Positions 51,835 to 63,450 are shown, counted from the stretch's first letter. The stretch is 64,000 nt of DNA from Luteococcus peritonei (GCF_039526385.1 NZ_BAAAIX010000001.1:62001-126000), one strand, 5' to 3'. The notes: generated from the sequence alone by a model not told the origin. Numbers and translations are program-made.

Positions 51835-51840
51835 ACACTA
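51835..51840 (-). promoter_or_regulatory. -10 element of the XRE regulator gene
   Basis: TAGTGT on the minus strand, about 53 bases before the ATG. The leader carries GGAAGGA at good spacing. Confidence 0.4.
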
Positions 51841-51911
51841 GGGATGGATCGCCGGCTCCGTCCCGGTCATGGCAGGCCCCGGCCCGCCACCCTTCGTGGC
51901 CGGGGACGCGA

Positions 51912-51942
51912 CAGCCCGTGCCACGCAGCGTGGCACGGGCTG
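51912..51942 (-). terminator. Hairpin terminator after the TerC gene
   Basis: CAGCCCGTGCCACG and CGTGGCACGGGCTG around a 3-base loop, 19 bases past the TerC stop. Confidence 0.75.
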
Positions 51943-51960
51943 ACAAGGCAGGACGAGAGG

Positions 51961-52938
51961 TCAGTGGGCCTCTTCGATCTCCTCGGCGGTCATGTTGCGG
52001 GTCTTCATCAGGCTGAGCACGGCGGTCAGGACCAGGGTCACGATGATGACGCCCAGGCTGAGCTCGATGCCGATCTCGGCCCAGTCGCCCACCAGGTGGT
52101 AGTGGTGCGCGGCGTGCAGGACCAGCTTGACGCCGATGAAGGCCAGGATGATCGACAGGCCGATGGGCAGGTAGACCAGCTTCTTCAGCAGGCCGCCCAG
52201 CAGGAAGTAGAGCTGGCGCAGGCCCATCAGCGCGAAGACGTTCGCGGTGAAGACCAGGTAGGGCTCCTGGGTCAGGCCGTAGATCGCGGGGATCGAGTCC
52301 AGGGCGAAGAGCAGGTCGGTGGAGCCCAGCGCCACGATCACCAGGAACATCGGGGTCATGAAGCGCTTGGCGTCGATCTTCACCGAGGTCTTGGTGCCGT
52401 GCCAGTCGTCGGTGAAGGGGAAGGTCCGCTTCACCCAGCGGATGGCCATGTTCTCCGTGGCCTCGTCGTCGTGGTCCTTCTCGAAGAAGTCCTTGACCAG
52501 GTCGAAGGCGGTGTAGAGCAGGAAGGCGCCGAAGGCGAAGAAGATCCAGGCGAAGCGCTCGATCATGGCGGCGCCCAGGGCGATGAAGATGCCGCGGAAG
52601 ACCAGCGCCAGGATGATGCCGACCAGCAGCGCGTACTGCTGCAGGTGCCGCGGCACCTTCATCTTGGCCATGATGATCAGGAAGATGAACAGGTTGTCCA
52701 GGCTGAGGCTGTACTCGGTCAGCCAGCCCGCGAAGAACTCCTTGCCGTAGCGAGGTCCCGCGAAGTGGCTGACGCCCAGGCCGAACAGGATGGCGGCGGC
52801 GATGATGGCCACCACGACGATGGTGCACTCCTTCATCGACGGCTCGTGGGGCTTGCGCCCGACCACGATGACGTCGAAGAGCAGGACGGCGGCCATGATG
52901 CCGATGGTGATCAGCCACGTTGAGATGTGGATGTCCAT
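51961..52938 (-). CDS. TerC/Alx-family membrane protein, probable manganese exporter
   Basis: 325 residues with about nine membrane segments. Family motifs are SLSLDNLFIFLIIM and VALGSTDLLFALDSIPAIYG, acidic residues inside helices that probably bind metal. The ATG at 52938 follows GAAAGG; the longer frame to 52995 crosses the leader. The leader carries a yybP-ykoY-type riboswitch, and TerC/Alx proteins under this riboswitch export manganese. Metal specificity is inferred from that and from family knowledge. Confidence 0.88.
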   Translation of the reverse strand: MDIHISTWLITIGIMAAVLLFDVIVVGRKPHEPSMKECTIVVVAIIAAAILFGLGVSHFAGPRYGKEFFAGWLTEYSLSLDNLFIFLIIMAKMKVPRHLQQYALLVGIILALVFRGIFIALGAAMIERFAWIFFAFGAFLLYTAFDLVKDFFEKDHDDEATENMAIRWVKRTFPFTDDWHGTKTSVKIDAKRFMTPMFLVIVALGSTDLLFALDSIPAIYGLTQEPYLVFTANVFALMGLRQLYFLLGGLLKKLVYLPIGLSIILAFIGVKLVLHAAHHYHLVGDWAEIGIELSLGVIIVTLVLTAVLSLMKTRNMTAEEIEEAH

Positions 52939-52973
52939 GCGGGACCTTTCGGGATTGGTGACGTAGGGGGTCT

Positions 52974-53068
52974 GCCAGGAGGTCTCGTCCGCCACCGGGG
53001 TGGCTGCAGGCCGGAGAAATGTCCTCGTGCTGACGACCTGCGGGTTGCTGGATTACTCCCCTCCAACC
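52974..53068 (-). promoter_or_regulatory. yybP-ykoY (manganese) riboswitch
   Basis: On the minus strand the leader has the two conserved segments of this class: GGGGAGTA (53061-53054) and GACGAGACCTCCTGGC (about 52989-52974). A Cys/Gly-like pairing region rich in CC/GG lies between (CCACCCCGGTGGCGG). It sits directly before a TerC-family gene, the commonest partner of this riboswitch. Boundaries are approximate; the aptamer consensus was not aligned. Confidence 0.8.
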
Positions 53069-53082
53069 AGAGCATCGCATGG

Positions 53083-53088
53083 ATCCTA
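53083..53088 (-). promoter_or_regulatory. -10 element of the TerC transcript
   Basis: TAGGAT on the minus strand, about 22 bases before the first conserved riboswitch segment. Confidence 0.5.
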
Positions 53089-53138
53089 CCGCGAGCCGGC
53101 ACCGTGCCGCCTGTTGGCGGCCCTGGGCAGGGGGCCGC

Positions 53139-54431
53139 TCACACCTCGGCGAGGTCCACGTGGCGTCCCTCCCGCACCAGCAGCACGGCCGTCGCGGTGA
53201 TCGCGAAGGCGGCCAGGTAGGCCAGCATGACCGGCGTCACCGAGTGGTAGCGGCGCATCAGGTCCGCGGCCAGCAGCGGCGTGAAGCCGGCCCCCAGGGT
53301 GGAGGCGGTCTGGTAGGCCAGCGAGGTGCCGGTGTAGCGGACCTCGGTGGGGAAGAGCTCGGACAGGAAGGCGGTGTAGGGGCCGAACAGGGCGCCCTGC
53401 ACCAGGGCCTGGCCCGCGATGATGGCCACGGCGGTCCCGGCCACCGTCCCGGAGTCCAGGGCGCGCAGCAGCGGCAGCGCCAGCACGGCGCCCAGCAGGC
53501 AGGTGCTGAGCATCACCGTGCGGCGTCCGACCTTGTCCGAGATCCAGGCGGCGAAGGCCATCACCACGAACATGCCCAGCGGTGCCCACGCCTTGATGTC
53601 CAGGATGGCGGCCTGCGGCACCTTGAGCTGACGGGCGTGCTGCACCGCCCAGACCGAGAGGATGCCCTGGGTGGCGAAGCCCGCGATGCCGGCCAGCACG
53701 CCCAGCACGAGGACCCGCCAGTGCCGGGTGAAGACCTCGGTGGCGGGGGTACGACGAGCCTCGGCCCGCTCCTGCAGCTCCTGGAAGAGCGGCGTCTCCG
53801 CCACGCGCACCCGCACCAGCATGCCGACGGCCAGCAGCACGATGGACAGCAGGAAGGGGATGCGCCAGCCCCAGGCCAGGAACTGCTCCGGCGACAGGGA
53901 ACGGCTGAAGACGCCCATCACGAAGGCGGCCAGGAAGGAGCCGGCCGGCCCGCCGAGGTTGGCGAAGGAGGCCGCGAAACCACGCCGTGCCCCCGGGGCG
54001 TGCTCGACGGCCACCAGCACGGCCCCGCCGATCTCACCGCCCAGCCCGATGCCCTGCAGGACGCGCAGCAGGAGCAGCAGCAGGGGAGCGGCCACCCCGA
54101 TGGAGCGTTGGTCCGGCAGCAGGCCGATGCCCACCGAGGCCAGGCCCATCATCATCATGGTGATGACCAGCATCTTCTTGCGGCCCAGGGTGTCGCCGAA
54201 CTGGCCGAAGATCCAGCCGCCCAACGGCCGCGCCAGGTATCCCACCGCGAAGGTGGCGAAGCCGGCGACGGTGGCCATGCCGGGGGTGAGGTTGTTGAAG
54301 AAGACCTTGTCGAAGACCAGCGAGGTGGCCAACGCGTAGAGCAGGAAGTCGTAGAACTCGATGGCCGAGCCCATGAAGCTGGAGAACAGGATCCGCCGCA
54401 TCTGCGGGGAGTTCATCGGGGAAGTGGTCAC
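53139..54431 (-). CDS. MHS-family MFS transporter (metabolite:H+ symporter)
   Basis: 430 residues and twelve membrane segments. Family motifs are SAIEFYDFLLYALATSLVF in helix 1, the MFS loop signature GQFGDTLGRKKML, LLLRVLQGIGLGGEIGGAVL in helix 4 and WISDKVGRRTVML in the second half. MHS transporters carry organic acids, sugars or betaines with protons; the substrate here is unknown. The GTG at 54431 lies 6 bases after a TAGCGT -10, so the mRNA is probably leaderless. Confidence 0.87.
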   Translation of the reverse strand: MTTSPMNSPQMRRILFSSFMGSAIEFYDFLLYALATSLVFDKVFFNNLTPGMATVAGFATFAVGYLARPLGGWIFGQFGDTLGRKKMLVITMMMMGLASVGIGLLPDQRSIGVAAPLLLLLLRVLQGIGLGGEIGGAVLVAVEHAPGARRGFAASFANLGGPAGSFLAAFVMGVFSRSLSPEQFLAWGWRIPFLLSIVLLAVGMLVRVRVAETPLFQELQERAEARRTPATEVFTRHWRVLVLGVLAGIAGFATQGILSVWAVQHARQLKVPQAAILDIKAWAPLGMFVVMAFAAWISDKVGRRTVMLSTCLLGAVLALPLLRALDSGTVAGTAVAIIAGQALVQGALFGPYTAFLSELFPTEVRYTGTSLAYQTASTLGAGFTPLLAADLMRRYHSVTPVMLAYLAAFAITATAVLLVREGRHVDLAEV

Positions 54432-54437
54432 CGGGGC

Positions 54438-54443
54438 ACGCTA
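54438..54443 (-). promoter_or_regulatory. -10 element of leaderless MFS gene
   Basis: TAGCGT on the minus strand with 6 bases to the GTG. Confidence 0.5.
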
Positions 54444-54484
54444 GCGGCGTGCGGCCGGGCCCCGGAAGGGCTTTCGCCCAGCGG

Positions 54485-55114
54485 TCACCAGCCGCGTTCG
54501 CGCCACTCGGCCAGGTGCGGGCGCTCGGCGCCCAGCGTCGTGTGGTCGCCGTGGCCGGGCCAGACCACCGCGTCGTCGCCATGGCGAGCGAAGAGCTCGC
54601 GCTCCACGTCGTCCAGCAGGCTGGTGAAGTCCTCCGCAGACCCGGTCTTGCCCACGCCGCCGGGGAACAGGCTGTCGCCGGTGAAGAGCTGCACGCCGGC
54701 CTCGCCGGCGTCCACCACCAGCGCGATGGAGCCTGGGGTGTGACCCACCAGGCCGACCACGCTGATGGTGCGTCGGCCCAGGGTGAGGCTGTCTCCGGTC
54801 CACAGCGGCTCGCAGGCCACGCCGGTGGCCTGCTCGATGGCCTGCGCGTCGGGCCGGCCGGCGACGGTGCGTGCGCCGGTGGCGGCGGCCAGCTCGGCGA
54901 GCGCCTGGACGTGGTCGTGGTGGCGGTGGGTGGTGACGATGGTCTCCACCGTCACCCCGGAGACCAGGTCGAGCAGGGCGGGGGCGTCGTCGGCGGCGTC
55001 CACCAGCAGGGCGCGGCCCGAGGCCTCACGCAGCAGGTAGGCATTGTTCGACATCGGGCCGACCACGGCCACGTCGAGGTAGAGGTCGTCGGCCAGTTGG
55101 CGGGTGGTGGTCAT
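54485..55114 (-). CDS. MBL-fold metallo-hydrolase (glyoxalase II-like)
   Basis: 209 residues. The metal-binding motif is TTHRHHDHVQALAELA near residue 58, with further ligands in GLVGHTPGSIAL, FTGDSLFPGG and WPGHGDHTTLG. This is the arrangement of glyoxalase II and persulfide-dioxygenase-like hydrolases. The ATG at 55114 overlaps the stop of the mycothiol-dependent enzyme gene (ATGA). The coupling suggests a mycothiol-thioester or mycothiol-conjugate substrate, which is inference. The longer open frame to 55318 lies inside the neighbour. Confidence 0.85.
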   Translation of the reverse strand: MTTTRQLADDLYLDVAVVGPMSNNAYLLREASGRALLVDAADDAPALLDLVSGVTVETIVTTHRHHDHVQALAELAAATGARTVAGRPDAQAIEQATGVACEPLWTGDSLTLGRRTISVVGLVGHTPGSIALVVDAGEAGVQLFTGDSLFPGGVGKTGSAEDFTSLLDDVERELFARHGDDAVVWPGHGDHTTLGAERPHLAEWRERGW

Positions 55115-55854
55115 GGCAGCTCCAGGTTCTCGATCTCGGGGGCGCCCACCAGGGCCTCGGCATCGCCGCGGCCGGTGAGCCAGCCCAGCAGGGCGGCATC
55201 GCTGCCGTGCACCTCCGGGCCCTCCTCGCCGGCACCCACCCGGGTCCGCAGGCCGGAGGTGCTGGCGATCCGGAGGGTGGGGAAGTCCTCGCGGCCGGAC
55301 AGCCGCAGGCAGTGCCATTCCAGCAGCCAGCGGGCGATGTCGGCGGCCACGTCGGTGGCGGTGAAGCCGCAGTCCAGGTCGATGTGGTGCAGCACCACCT
55401 CGTTCAGCCGGGCGACGGGCAGCCAGTTGACCGGCATCCGAAGCCCGGGCGCCAGCAGCACCTCGTCGTCGGCCCCCGACTCCTCGAGGTAGCCGAAGAC
55501 GCTGTTGAGCATGCCGGCCGAGGTGTCCAGGTCGATCTGCAGCTCCAGGGCGCCGCGCAGCGAGCCCTGCTCCAGCTCGCGCTCCCGCTCCGCCTGGTCC
55601 GGGTAGAGCTGGGCAGGGTTGTGGGTCAGGAAGCCGTGCACCACCCGGGTCAGCGCGTCGGCATTGCGTGCCAGGTGGGTGGCGACGTGGGCCCGGGTCC
55701 AGCCCGGCAGCCGGCTGTCCTGCTGCCAGTCCTCGTCGGAGATGGCGATGGTGCTGCCCAGCAGGTTCTGGGTGGCCTCGCGCTTGCGCCGCCGCAGCTG
55801 CGCCATCGTCGCACTGATCGGCAGGGCTGCCGAGTCGTGGGACGAGGAGCTCAT
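55111..55854 (-). CDS. Maleylpyruvate isomerase-family mycothiol-dependent enzyme
   Basis: 247 residues. The N-terminal DinB-like helical bundle (MDMPI-N) shows LPGWTRAHVATHLARNADAL near residue 48-67 and LNEVVLHHIDLDCGF near 150-164, the His residues expected to bind a metal. A C-terminal domain follows. Family members transfer or isomerise using mycothiol, the actinobacterial thiol. First gene of a two-gene operon, divergent from uvrA, with a TAGGTT -10 6 bases before the ATG. Confidence 0.82.
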   Translation of the reverse strand: MSSSSHDSAALPISATMAQLRRRKREATQNLLGSTIAISDEDWQQDSRLPGWTRAHVATHLARNADALTRVVHGFLTHNPAQLYPDQAERERELEQGSLRGALELQIDLDTSAGMLNSVFGYLEESGADDEVLLAPGLRMPVNWLPVARLNEVVLHHIDLDCGFTATDVAADIARWLLEWHCLRLSGREDFPTLRIASTSGLRTRVGAGEEGPEVHGSDAALLGWLTGRGDAEALVGAPEIENLELP

Positions 55855-55860
55855 GCGACC

Positions 55861-55866
55861 AACCTA
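55861..55866 (-). promoter_or_regulatory. -10 element of leaderless mycothiol-enzyme operon
   Basis: TAGGTT on the minus strand with 6 bases to the ATG. Confidence 0.5.
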
Positions 55867-55976
55867 ACGAACCAGCGCCTCCGGAGCGAGCCTCCGCAAC
55901 CGGTTTCCGACGGGACCCAGGCGGCGCCGCGGTCCACCCGGCGGGTGGGAGCCCGGGAATTGTCGGTGGGGCGCCC

Positions 55977-55982
55977 TACTCT
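55977..55982 (+). promoter_or_regulatory. -10 element of leaderless uvrA
   Basis: TACTCT with 7 bases to the GTG. Confidence 0.5.
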
Positions 55983-55989
55983 TGGGGGC

Positions 55990-59004
<3,015 letters not shown>

Positions 59005-59037
59005 GCCGAGGGCCGCTCCCACGGCCGATGGACGTGA

Positions 59038-59071
59038 GAACGGCGCCCTGCAGGAATGCCGGGCGCCGTTC
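59038..59071. terminator. Hairpin terminator after uvrA
   Basis: GAACGGCGCCC and GGGCGCCGTTC, a perfect 11-bp stem with a 12-base loop, between converging genes. Confidence 0.7.
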
Positions 59072-59108
59072 GTCGTGCTGACTGGCCGGGAGCTCCGGCC
59101 GTGGGGAC

Positions 59109-59507
59109 TCAGGCGGTGATGCTGACCTTGTCGCCACTGGCCTTGGCGGTGGCCTTGCCCAGACCCGCGGTCGCCGGGCCGCTGAGTCGCGAGCCGTCGC
59201 TGATCGAGAAGCGGGAGTCGTGGCAGGTGCAGATGATCTCGGACTCCACCACCTTGCTCACGTCGCAGCCGGCGTGCGGGCAGGCGCGGACGAAGGCGCA
59301 GAAGCTCCCCTTGGTGGGCTGGGTGACGACGTAGTTGGTGCCCTCCAGGATCTTGCCGGAGCCCACCGGGACGTCGGCAGCGGCCACCTCGGCGGGGCCG
59401 GTGGTCTTCTTCTCGGGGGCGGAGCAGCCAACGAGGGCGGTGGCGCCCACCCCGGCGGCGGCCAGGCCGCCGGTCCTCAGCAGGTCGCGACGGGTTGCGG
59501 GGGTCAT
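59109..59507 (-). CDS. Small Rieske [2Fe-2S] lipoprotein-like protein
   Basis: 132 residues. The N terminus has a Tat-like signal (RRDLLRTGGLAAAGVGATAL) and a possible lipobox ending LVGC. The Rieske cluster ligands are CPHAGC and CTCHDSRFS, with the usual spacing, followed by GPATAGLGKATAK. It is a minimal exported Rieske protein, probably a membrane-attached electron carrier; the partner is unknown. ATG with GAGGA 6 bases upstream. It lies between uvrA and uvrC, convergent with uvrA and divergent from uvrC. Confidence 0.87.
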   Translation of the reverse strand: MTPATRRDLLRTGGLAAAGVGATALVGCSAPEKKTTGPAEVAAADVPVGSGKILEGTNYVVTQPTKGSFCAFVRACPHAGCDVSKVVESEIICTCHDSRFSISDGSRLSGPATAGLGKATAKASGDKVSITA

Positions 59508-59555
59508 GGACGGTCCTCTCGGTCGACGATCTGGGCGCCGTGCGGCGCTGCGCCC

Positions 59556-59561
59556 ACCCTA
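59556..59561 (-). promoter_or_regulatory. -10 element of the Rieske gene
   Basis: TAGGGT on the minus strand, 48 bases before the ATG, giving a leader with a ribosome site. Confidence 0.4.
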
Positions 59562-59597
59562 GCGCCGCGCTGCGACGGCACTGTCACAGGGCCCGCC

Positions 59598-59603
59598 TAG
59601 ACT
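59598..59603 (+). promoter_or_regulatory. -10 element of leaderless uvrC
   Basis: TAGACT with 7 bases to the ATG. Confidence 0.55.
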
Positions 59604-59610
59604 GGCCGGC

Positions 59611-61587
59611 ATGGCCGATCCGTCCACCTATCGCCCCGAGCCGGGAACCATTCCCACCGATCCGGGGGTCTACCGTTTCTCGGACGCGCACGGCCAGGTG
59701 ATCTACGTCGGCAAGGCCAAGAACCTGCGCCAGCGGCTCAACTCCTACTTCGCCGACCCGGCCGGCCTGCACTTCCGCACCCAGACGATGGTGCGCACCG
59801 CCGCCAAGGTGGAGTGGACCGTGGTGCAGAACGAGCTGGAGAGCCTGCAGCTCGAGTACACCTGGATCCAGCAGTACGACCCGCGCTTCAACGTCAAGTA
59901 CCGCGACGACAAGTCCTATCCCTGGCTGTGCATCACCTGGAGCGACGAGTACCCGCGGGTCTTCGTGGGGCGTGGCGCCAAGCGCAAGGGTTGGCGCTAC
60001 TACGGGCCCTTCGGCCAGGCCTGGGCGATCCGCGAGACCGTCGACGCGCTGCTGCACGTCTTCCCGATGCGCTCCTGCAGCAATGGCGTCTTCCGCAATG
60101 CCGCCGCCGCGGGACGCCCGTGCCTGCTGGGCTACATCGGCAAGTGCTCGGCGCCCTGCGTGGGTCGGATCAGCCCGGAGGACCACCGCGAGCTGGTGAG
60201 CGACTTCGCCAGCTTCATGGCCGGGCAGACCGGTCAGCTGACCCGCAAGATGGAACGCTCCATGATGCAGGCCAGCAGCAACCTGGAGTTCGAGAAGGCC
60301 GCGGTCATCCGTGACTCGCTCACCGCGCTGAAGCAGGCCACCGAGAAGAATGCCATCGTGCTCGACGACGGCACCGATGCCGACGTGATCGCGCTGGCGG
60401 CCGACCCGCTGGAGGTGGCCGTGCAGATCTTCAACGTGCGCGCCGGCCGGGTGCGCGGCGAGCGTGGCTGGGTGGCCGACCGCGCCGACGATGCCGGGCT
60501 GGAGGAGCTGGTGGAGCAGTTCCTGCTGCAGATCTATGCCGACGAGTCCGCCGCGGACACCGAGACCGCCAGCCACATCCCGCGCGAGGTGCTGGTGCCG
60601 GTGATGCCGGCCTCCGGTGACGTGATGGCCCAGTTGCTCAGCGAGCAGCGCCATGCCAACGTCCACCTGCACGTGCCCCAGCGCGGCGACAAGCGGGTGC
60701 TGCTGGACACGGTGGCCCGCAACGCCGCCGAGGCGCTGCAGCAGCACAAGATGAGGCGCGCCGGTGACCTGTCCACCCGCAACCGTGCGCTGGAACAGAT
60801 CCAGCAGGTGCTGGAGCTGGAGACCGCGCCGCTGCGCATCGAGTGCTACGACATCTCCCACCTGCAGGGCACCGAGGTGGTGGGCTCCATGGTGGTCTTC
60901 GAGGACGGCCTGCCGCGCAAGAGCGAGTACCGCCGCTTCGTGATCCGCTCCTTCGAGGGCTCCGACGACCTGCGAGCCATGAAGGAGGTGCTGACCAGGC
61001 GCTTCCGGCGGCTGCTCGACGACCGCGCCTCCATGTCGGCCGAGGCCGAGGGCGGTCCGGTGCTGGTGGACGCCACCACCGGGGCGGCCCGCAAGTTCGC
61101 CTACGCCCCGGCCCTGGTGGTGGTCGATGGCGGCCAGCCGCAGGTGCAGGCCGCCGCCGAGGTGCTGGAGGAGCTCGGCCTGGCCGACGAGATCGCGCTG
61201 TGCGGGCTGGCCAAGCGGCTCGAGGAGGTCTGGATCCCCGACGAGGAGTACCCGCTGATCCTGCCGCGCACCTCCGAGGGGCTCTACCTGCTGCAGCGGC
61301 TGCGTGACGAGGCCCACCGCTTCGCCATCACCCACCACCGTGGCCGGCGCAGCAAGGCGATGGTGGAGTCCGTGCTGGACGACGTGCCGGGGCTGGGGGA
61401 GGTGCGCCGCAAGGCGCTGCTCAAGCACTTCGGCTCGATGAAGAAACTGCGCGCCGCGAGCGTCGAGGAGGTGGGCCTGGTGCCCGGCTTCGGACCGCGC
61501 CTGGCCCAGGCCGTGGTGGACGCGATGGCCGGCCAGCAGCCGGGTGAGGCGGTCAACGTGACCACCGGCGAGGTGATCGAGACCTGA
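59611..61587 (+). CDS. uvrC: Excinuclease ABC subunit C
   Basis: 658 residues. The N-terminal GIY-YIG nuclease (GVYRFSDAHGQVIYVGKAKN) makes the 3' incision, and a Cys motif (CLLGYIGKCSAPCVGRI) and a UVR domain follow. The RNase H-like C-terminal nuclease (ECYDISHLQGTEVVGSMVVF) makes the 5' incision. Helix-hairpin-helix repeats (LDDVPGLGEVRRKALLKHFG) end the protein. It acts with UvrA and UvrB, both in this window. Confidence 0.96.
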   Translation: MADPSTYRPEPGTIPTDPGVYRFSDAHGQVIYVGKAKNLRQRLNSYFADPAGLHFRTQTMVRTAAKVEWTVVQNELESLQLEYTWIQQYDPRFNVKYRDDKSYPWLCITWSDEYPRVFVGRGAKRKGWRYYGPFGQAWAIRETVDALLHVFPMRSCSNGVFRNAAAAGRPCLLGYIGKCSAPCVGRISPEDHRELVSDFASFMAGQTGQLTRKMERSMMQASSNLEFEKAAVIRDSLTALKQATEKNAIVLDDGTDADVIALAADPLEVAVQIFNVRAGRVRGERGWVADRADDAGLEELVEQFLLQIYADESAADTETASHIPREVLVPVMPASGDVMAQLLSEQRHANVHLHVPQRGDKRVLLDTVARNAAEALQQHKMRRAGDLSTRNRALEQIQQVLELETAPLRIECYDISHLQGTEVVGSMVVFEDGLPRKSEYRRFVIRSFEGSDDLRAMKEVLTRRFRRLLDDRASMSAEAEGGPVLVDATTGAARKFAYAPALVVVDGGQPQVQAAAEVLEELGLADEIALCGLAKRLEEVWIPDEEYPLILPRTSEGLYLLQRLRDEAHRFAITHHRGRRSKAMVESVLDDVPGLGEVRRKALLKHFGSMKKLRAASVEEVGLVPGFGPRLAQAVVDAMAGQQPGEAVNVTTGEVIET

Positions 61588-61615
61588 GCGGTGGCCGGTC
61601 GGGCACAATGGGCGC

Positions 61616-62509
61616 GTGAGCACACCGACGTCGTCCGCCCAGTCCCCGTCGAGCGCCGGGCCCCGCGTGGTGATCATCACCGGCCTGTCCGGTGCCGGTC
61701 GCCGTACCGCCGCCCACCAGATGGAGGACCTCGGCTGGTACGTCGTCGACAACCTGCCGCCGTCGATGCTGCCCGGCCTGGTGGACCTGGCCCGCCGCAA
61801 TGACATCGCCAAGCTGGGCGTGGTGCTGGACGTGCGCTCCCGGGCCCTGTTCGAGCAGCTCGGCGTGGTCTTCGCGGACCTGGCCGAGCAGGGCGTCGAG
61901 GTGGAGGTGCTCTACCTGGAGGCCGACGACGCCGTCATCGTGCGACGCCAGGAGTCCACCCGGCGGCCGTTGCCGCTGCAGGGCGACGGACGCCTGGTGG
62001 ACGGCATCACCAAGGAGCGGGCGATGCTCAGCTCGCTGCGCGCCGCGGCAGACCTGGTGATCGACACCACCAACCTCAACGTGCACCAGCTCTCCGCGCG
62101 GGTGGCGCACGCCTACGGCGGTGACGACGGCGAGCGGATCCGGGTGGTGGTGATGAGCTTCGGCTTCAAGAACGGCCTGCCGCTGGACGCAGACCTGGTG
62201 CTCGACGTGCGCTTCCTGCCCAACCCGCACTGGGTTCCCGAGCTGCGCCCCCAGACCGGGCTGTCGGAGGCGGTGAGCAGCTATGTGCTGGGGCAGAACG
62301 GGGCCACCGACTTCCTGGACAAGCTGCAGGGCCTGTTCCAGACCATGGCCCCCGGCTATGTGCGCGAGGGCAAGCGCCAGGTGACCGTGGCCATCGGCTG
62401 CACCGGCGGCAAGCACCGCTCCACCGCGATGAGCGAGGAGTTCGGCCGGCGGCTGCGTGAGCAGGGCATGCAGGTGAGCGTGATGCACCGCGACCTGGGC
62501 AAGGAATGA
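61616..62509 (+). CDS. rapZ: RapZ/YvcJ family nucleotide-binding protein
   Basis: 297 residues. P-loop IITGLSGAGRRTAAHQMEDL near residue 18-37 with Arg in place of the usual Lys, DLGWYVVDNLPPSMLPGLVD, and the C-terminal signature VTVAIGCTGGKHRSTAMSEE. In E. coli RapZ directs decay of the small RNA GlmZ and so controls amino-sugar synthesis; the actinobacterial role is less clear. GTG start; a weak CACAAT lies 6 bases upstream. It forms a conserved rapZ-yvcK-whiA run. Confidence 0.93.
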   Translation: MSTPTSSAQSPSSAGPRVVIITGLSGAGRRTAAHQMEDLGWYVVDNLPPSMLPGLVDLARRNDIAKLGVVLDVRSRALFEQLGVVFADLAEQGVEVEVLYLEADDAVIVRRQESTRRPLPLQGDGRLVDGITKERAMLSSLRAAADLVIDTTNLNVHQLSARVAHAYGGDDGERIRVVVMSFGFKNGLPLDADLVLDVRFLPNPHWVPELRPQTGLSEAVSSYVLGQNGATDFLDKLQGLFQTMAPGYVREGKRQVTVAIGCTGGKHRSTAMSEEFGRRLREQGMQVSVMHRDLGKE

Positions 62510-63450
62510 GCGCCCGCAAGAGCCTGCCCACGGTGACCGCCCTGGGCGGCGGCCACGGGCTGAGCGCCAGCCTGAGCGCGCTGCGACGGATCACCGACCG
62601 GCTCACCGCGGTGGTCACGGTGGCCGACGACGGCGGCTCCTCGGGCCGGCTGCGCGACGAGTTCGACTGCCTGCCGCCCGGAGACCTGCGGATGGCGCTG
62701 GCGGCGCTGTGCGGGGACGACGCGGAGGGTCGGCAGTGGGCCGACGTGCTGCAGTCCCGCTTCGCCGGCGACGGGCCGATGGCTGGTCACGCGGTGGGCA
62801 ACCTGCTGATCCTGGGTCTGTGGCAGCACCTGGACGACCCGGTGGCCGGGCTGGACCAGGTGGCGGCCCTGCTGCGCACCCGCGGCCGGGTGCTGCCGAT
62901 GTCGCTGTCCCCGCTGACCATCGAGGCCGACGTGATCGGGCTGGACCCGCTGGCCCCCGACGAGGTCTGCACCCTGTCCGGCCAGGCGACGGTGGCCAAG
63001 ACCCGGGCCGAGGTGCAGAAGATCCGCCTGGTGCCGGCCGACCCGGCCGCCTGCCCGCAGGCGCTGGAGGCGGTGGGGCAGAGCGACTACGTGGTGCTCG
63101 GCCCCGGCTCCTGGTTCACCTCCGTGCTGCCGCACCTGATGGTTCCTGAGCTGGCCCGCGCCATCTCGCAGTGCCCCGGCCGGCGCATCCTGACACTGAA
63201 CATCGAGCCTGCCGACGAGACCGACGGCTTCACCGCCTCGCGCCACATCGAGCTGCTCGCCGAGCACGCACCGGGGCTGCGCCTGGACACCGTCGTGGCC
63301 GATGCAGCCTTCAACGACGAGCACCTGGCAGGTTTCGTGGCCTCGCTCGGTGCCGAGTTGGTGCTGGCCGACGTGAGGATGCGCGACGGCTCCGCGCGGC
63401 ACGACCCCTTGCGCCTGGCCGCGGTCTATGCCGACGTGATGGGGCTGTAG
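62506..63450 (+). CDS. yvcK: YvcK/CuvA family UDP-sugar-binding protein
   Basis: 314 residues. VTALGGGHGLSASLSALRRI at the start, TVADDGGSSGRLRDEFDCLP, PGDLRMALAAL, GHAVGNLLILGLWQHLDDP and VLGPGSWFTSVLPHLMVPEL are diagnostic. YvcK-type proteins bind UDP-GlcNAc-like nucleotides and link central metabolism to cell-wall synthesis and shape; the mycobacterial relative is CuvA. ATGA overlap with rapZ. Confidence 0.94.
   Translation: MSARKSLPTVTALGGGHGLSASLSALRRITDRLTAVVTVADDGGSSGRLRDEFDCLPPGDLRMALAALCGDDAEGRQWADVLQSRFAGDGPMAGHAVGNLLILGLWQHLDDPVAGLDQVAALLRTRGRVLPMSLSPLTIEADVIGLDPLAPDEVCTLSGQATVAKTRAEVQKIRLVPADPAACPQALEAVGQSDYVVLGPGSWFTSVLPHLMVPELARAISQCPGRRILTLNIEPADETDGFTASRHIELLAEHAPGLRLDTVVADAAFNDEHLAGFVASLGAELVLADVRMRDGSARHDPLRLAAVYADVMGL

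Noticed and set aside
55867..55989. LexA box upstream of uvrA, uvrB or uvrC
   Set aside because: No CGAAC-N4-GTTCG palindrome or close variant was seen before any of the three uvr genes; only the dnaE2 operon has one.
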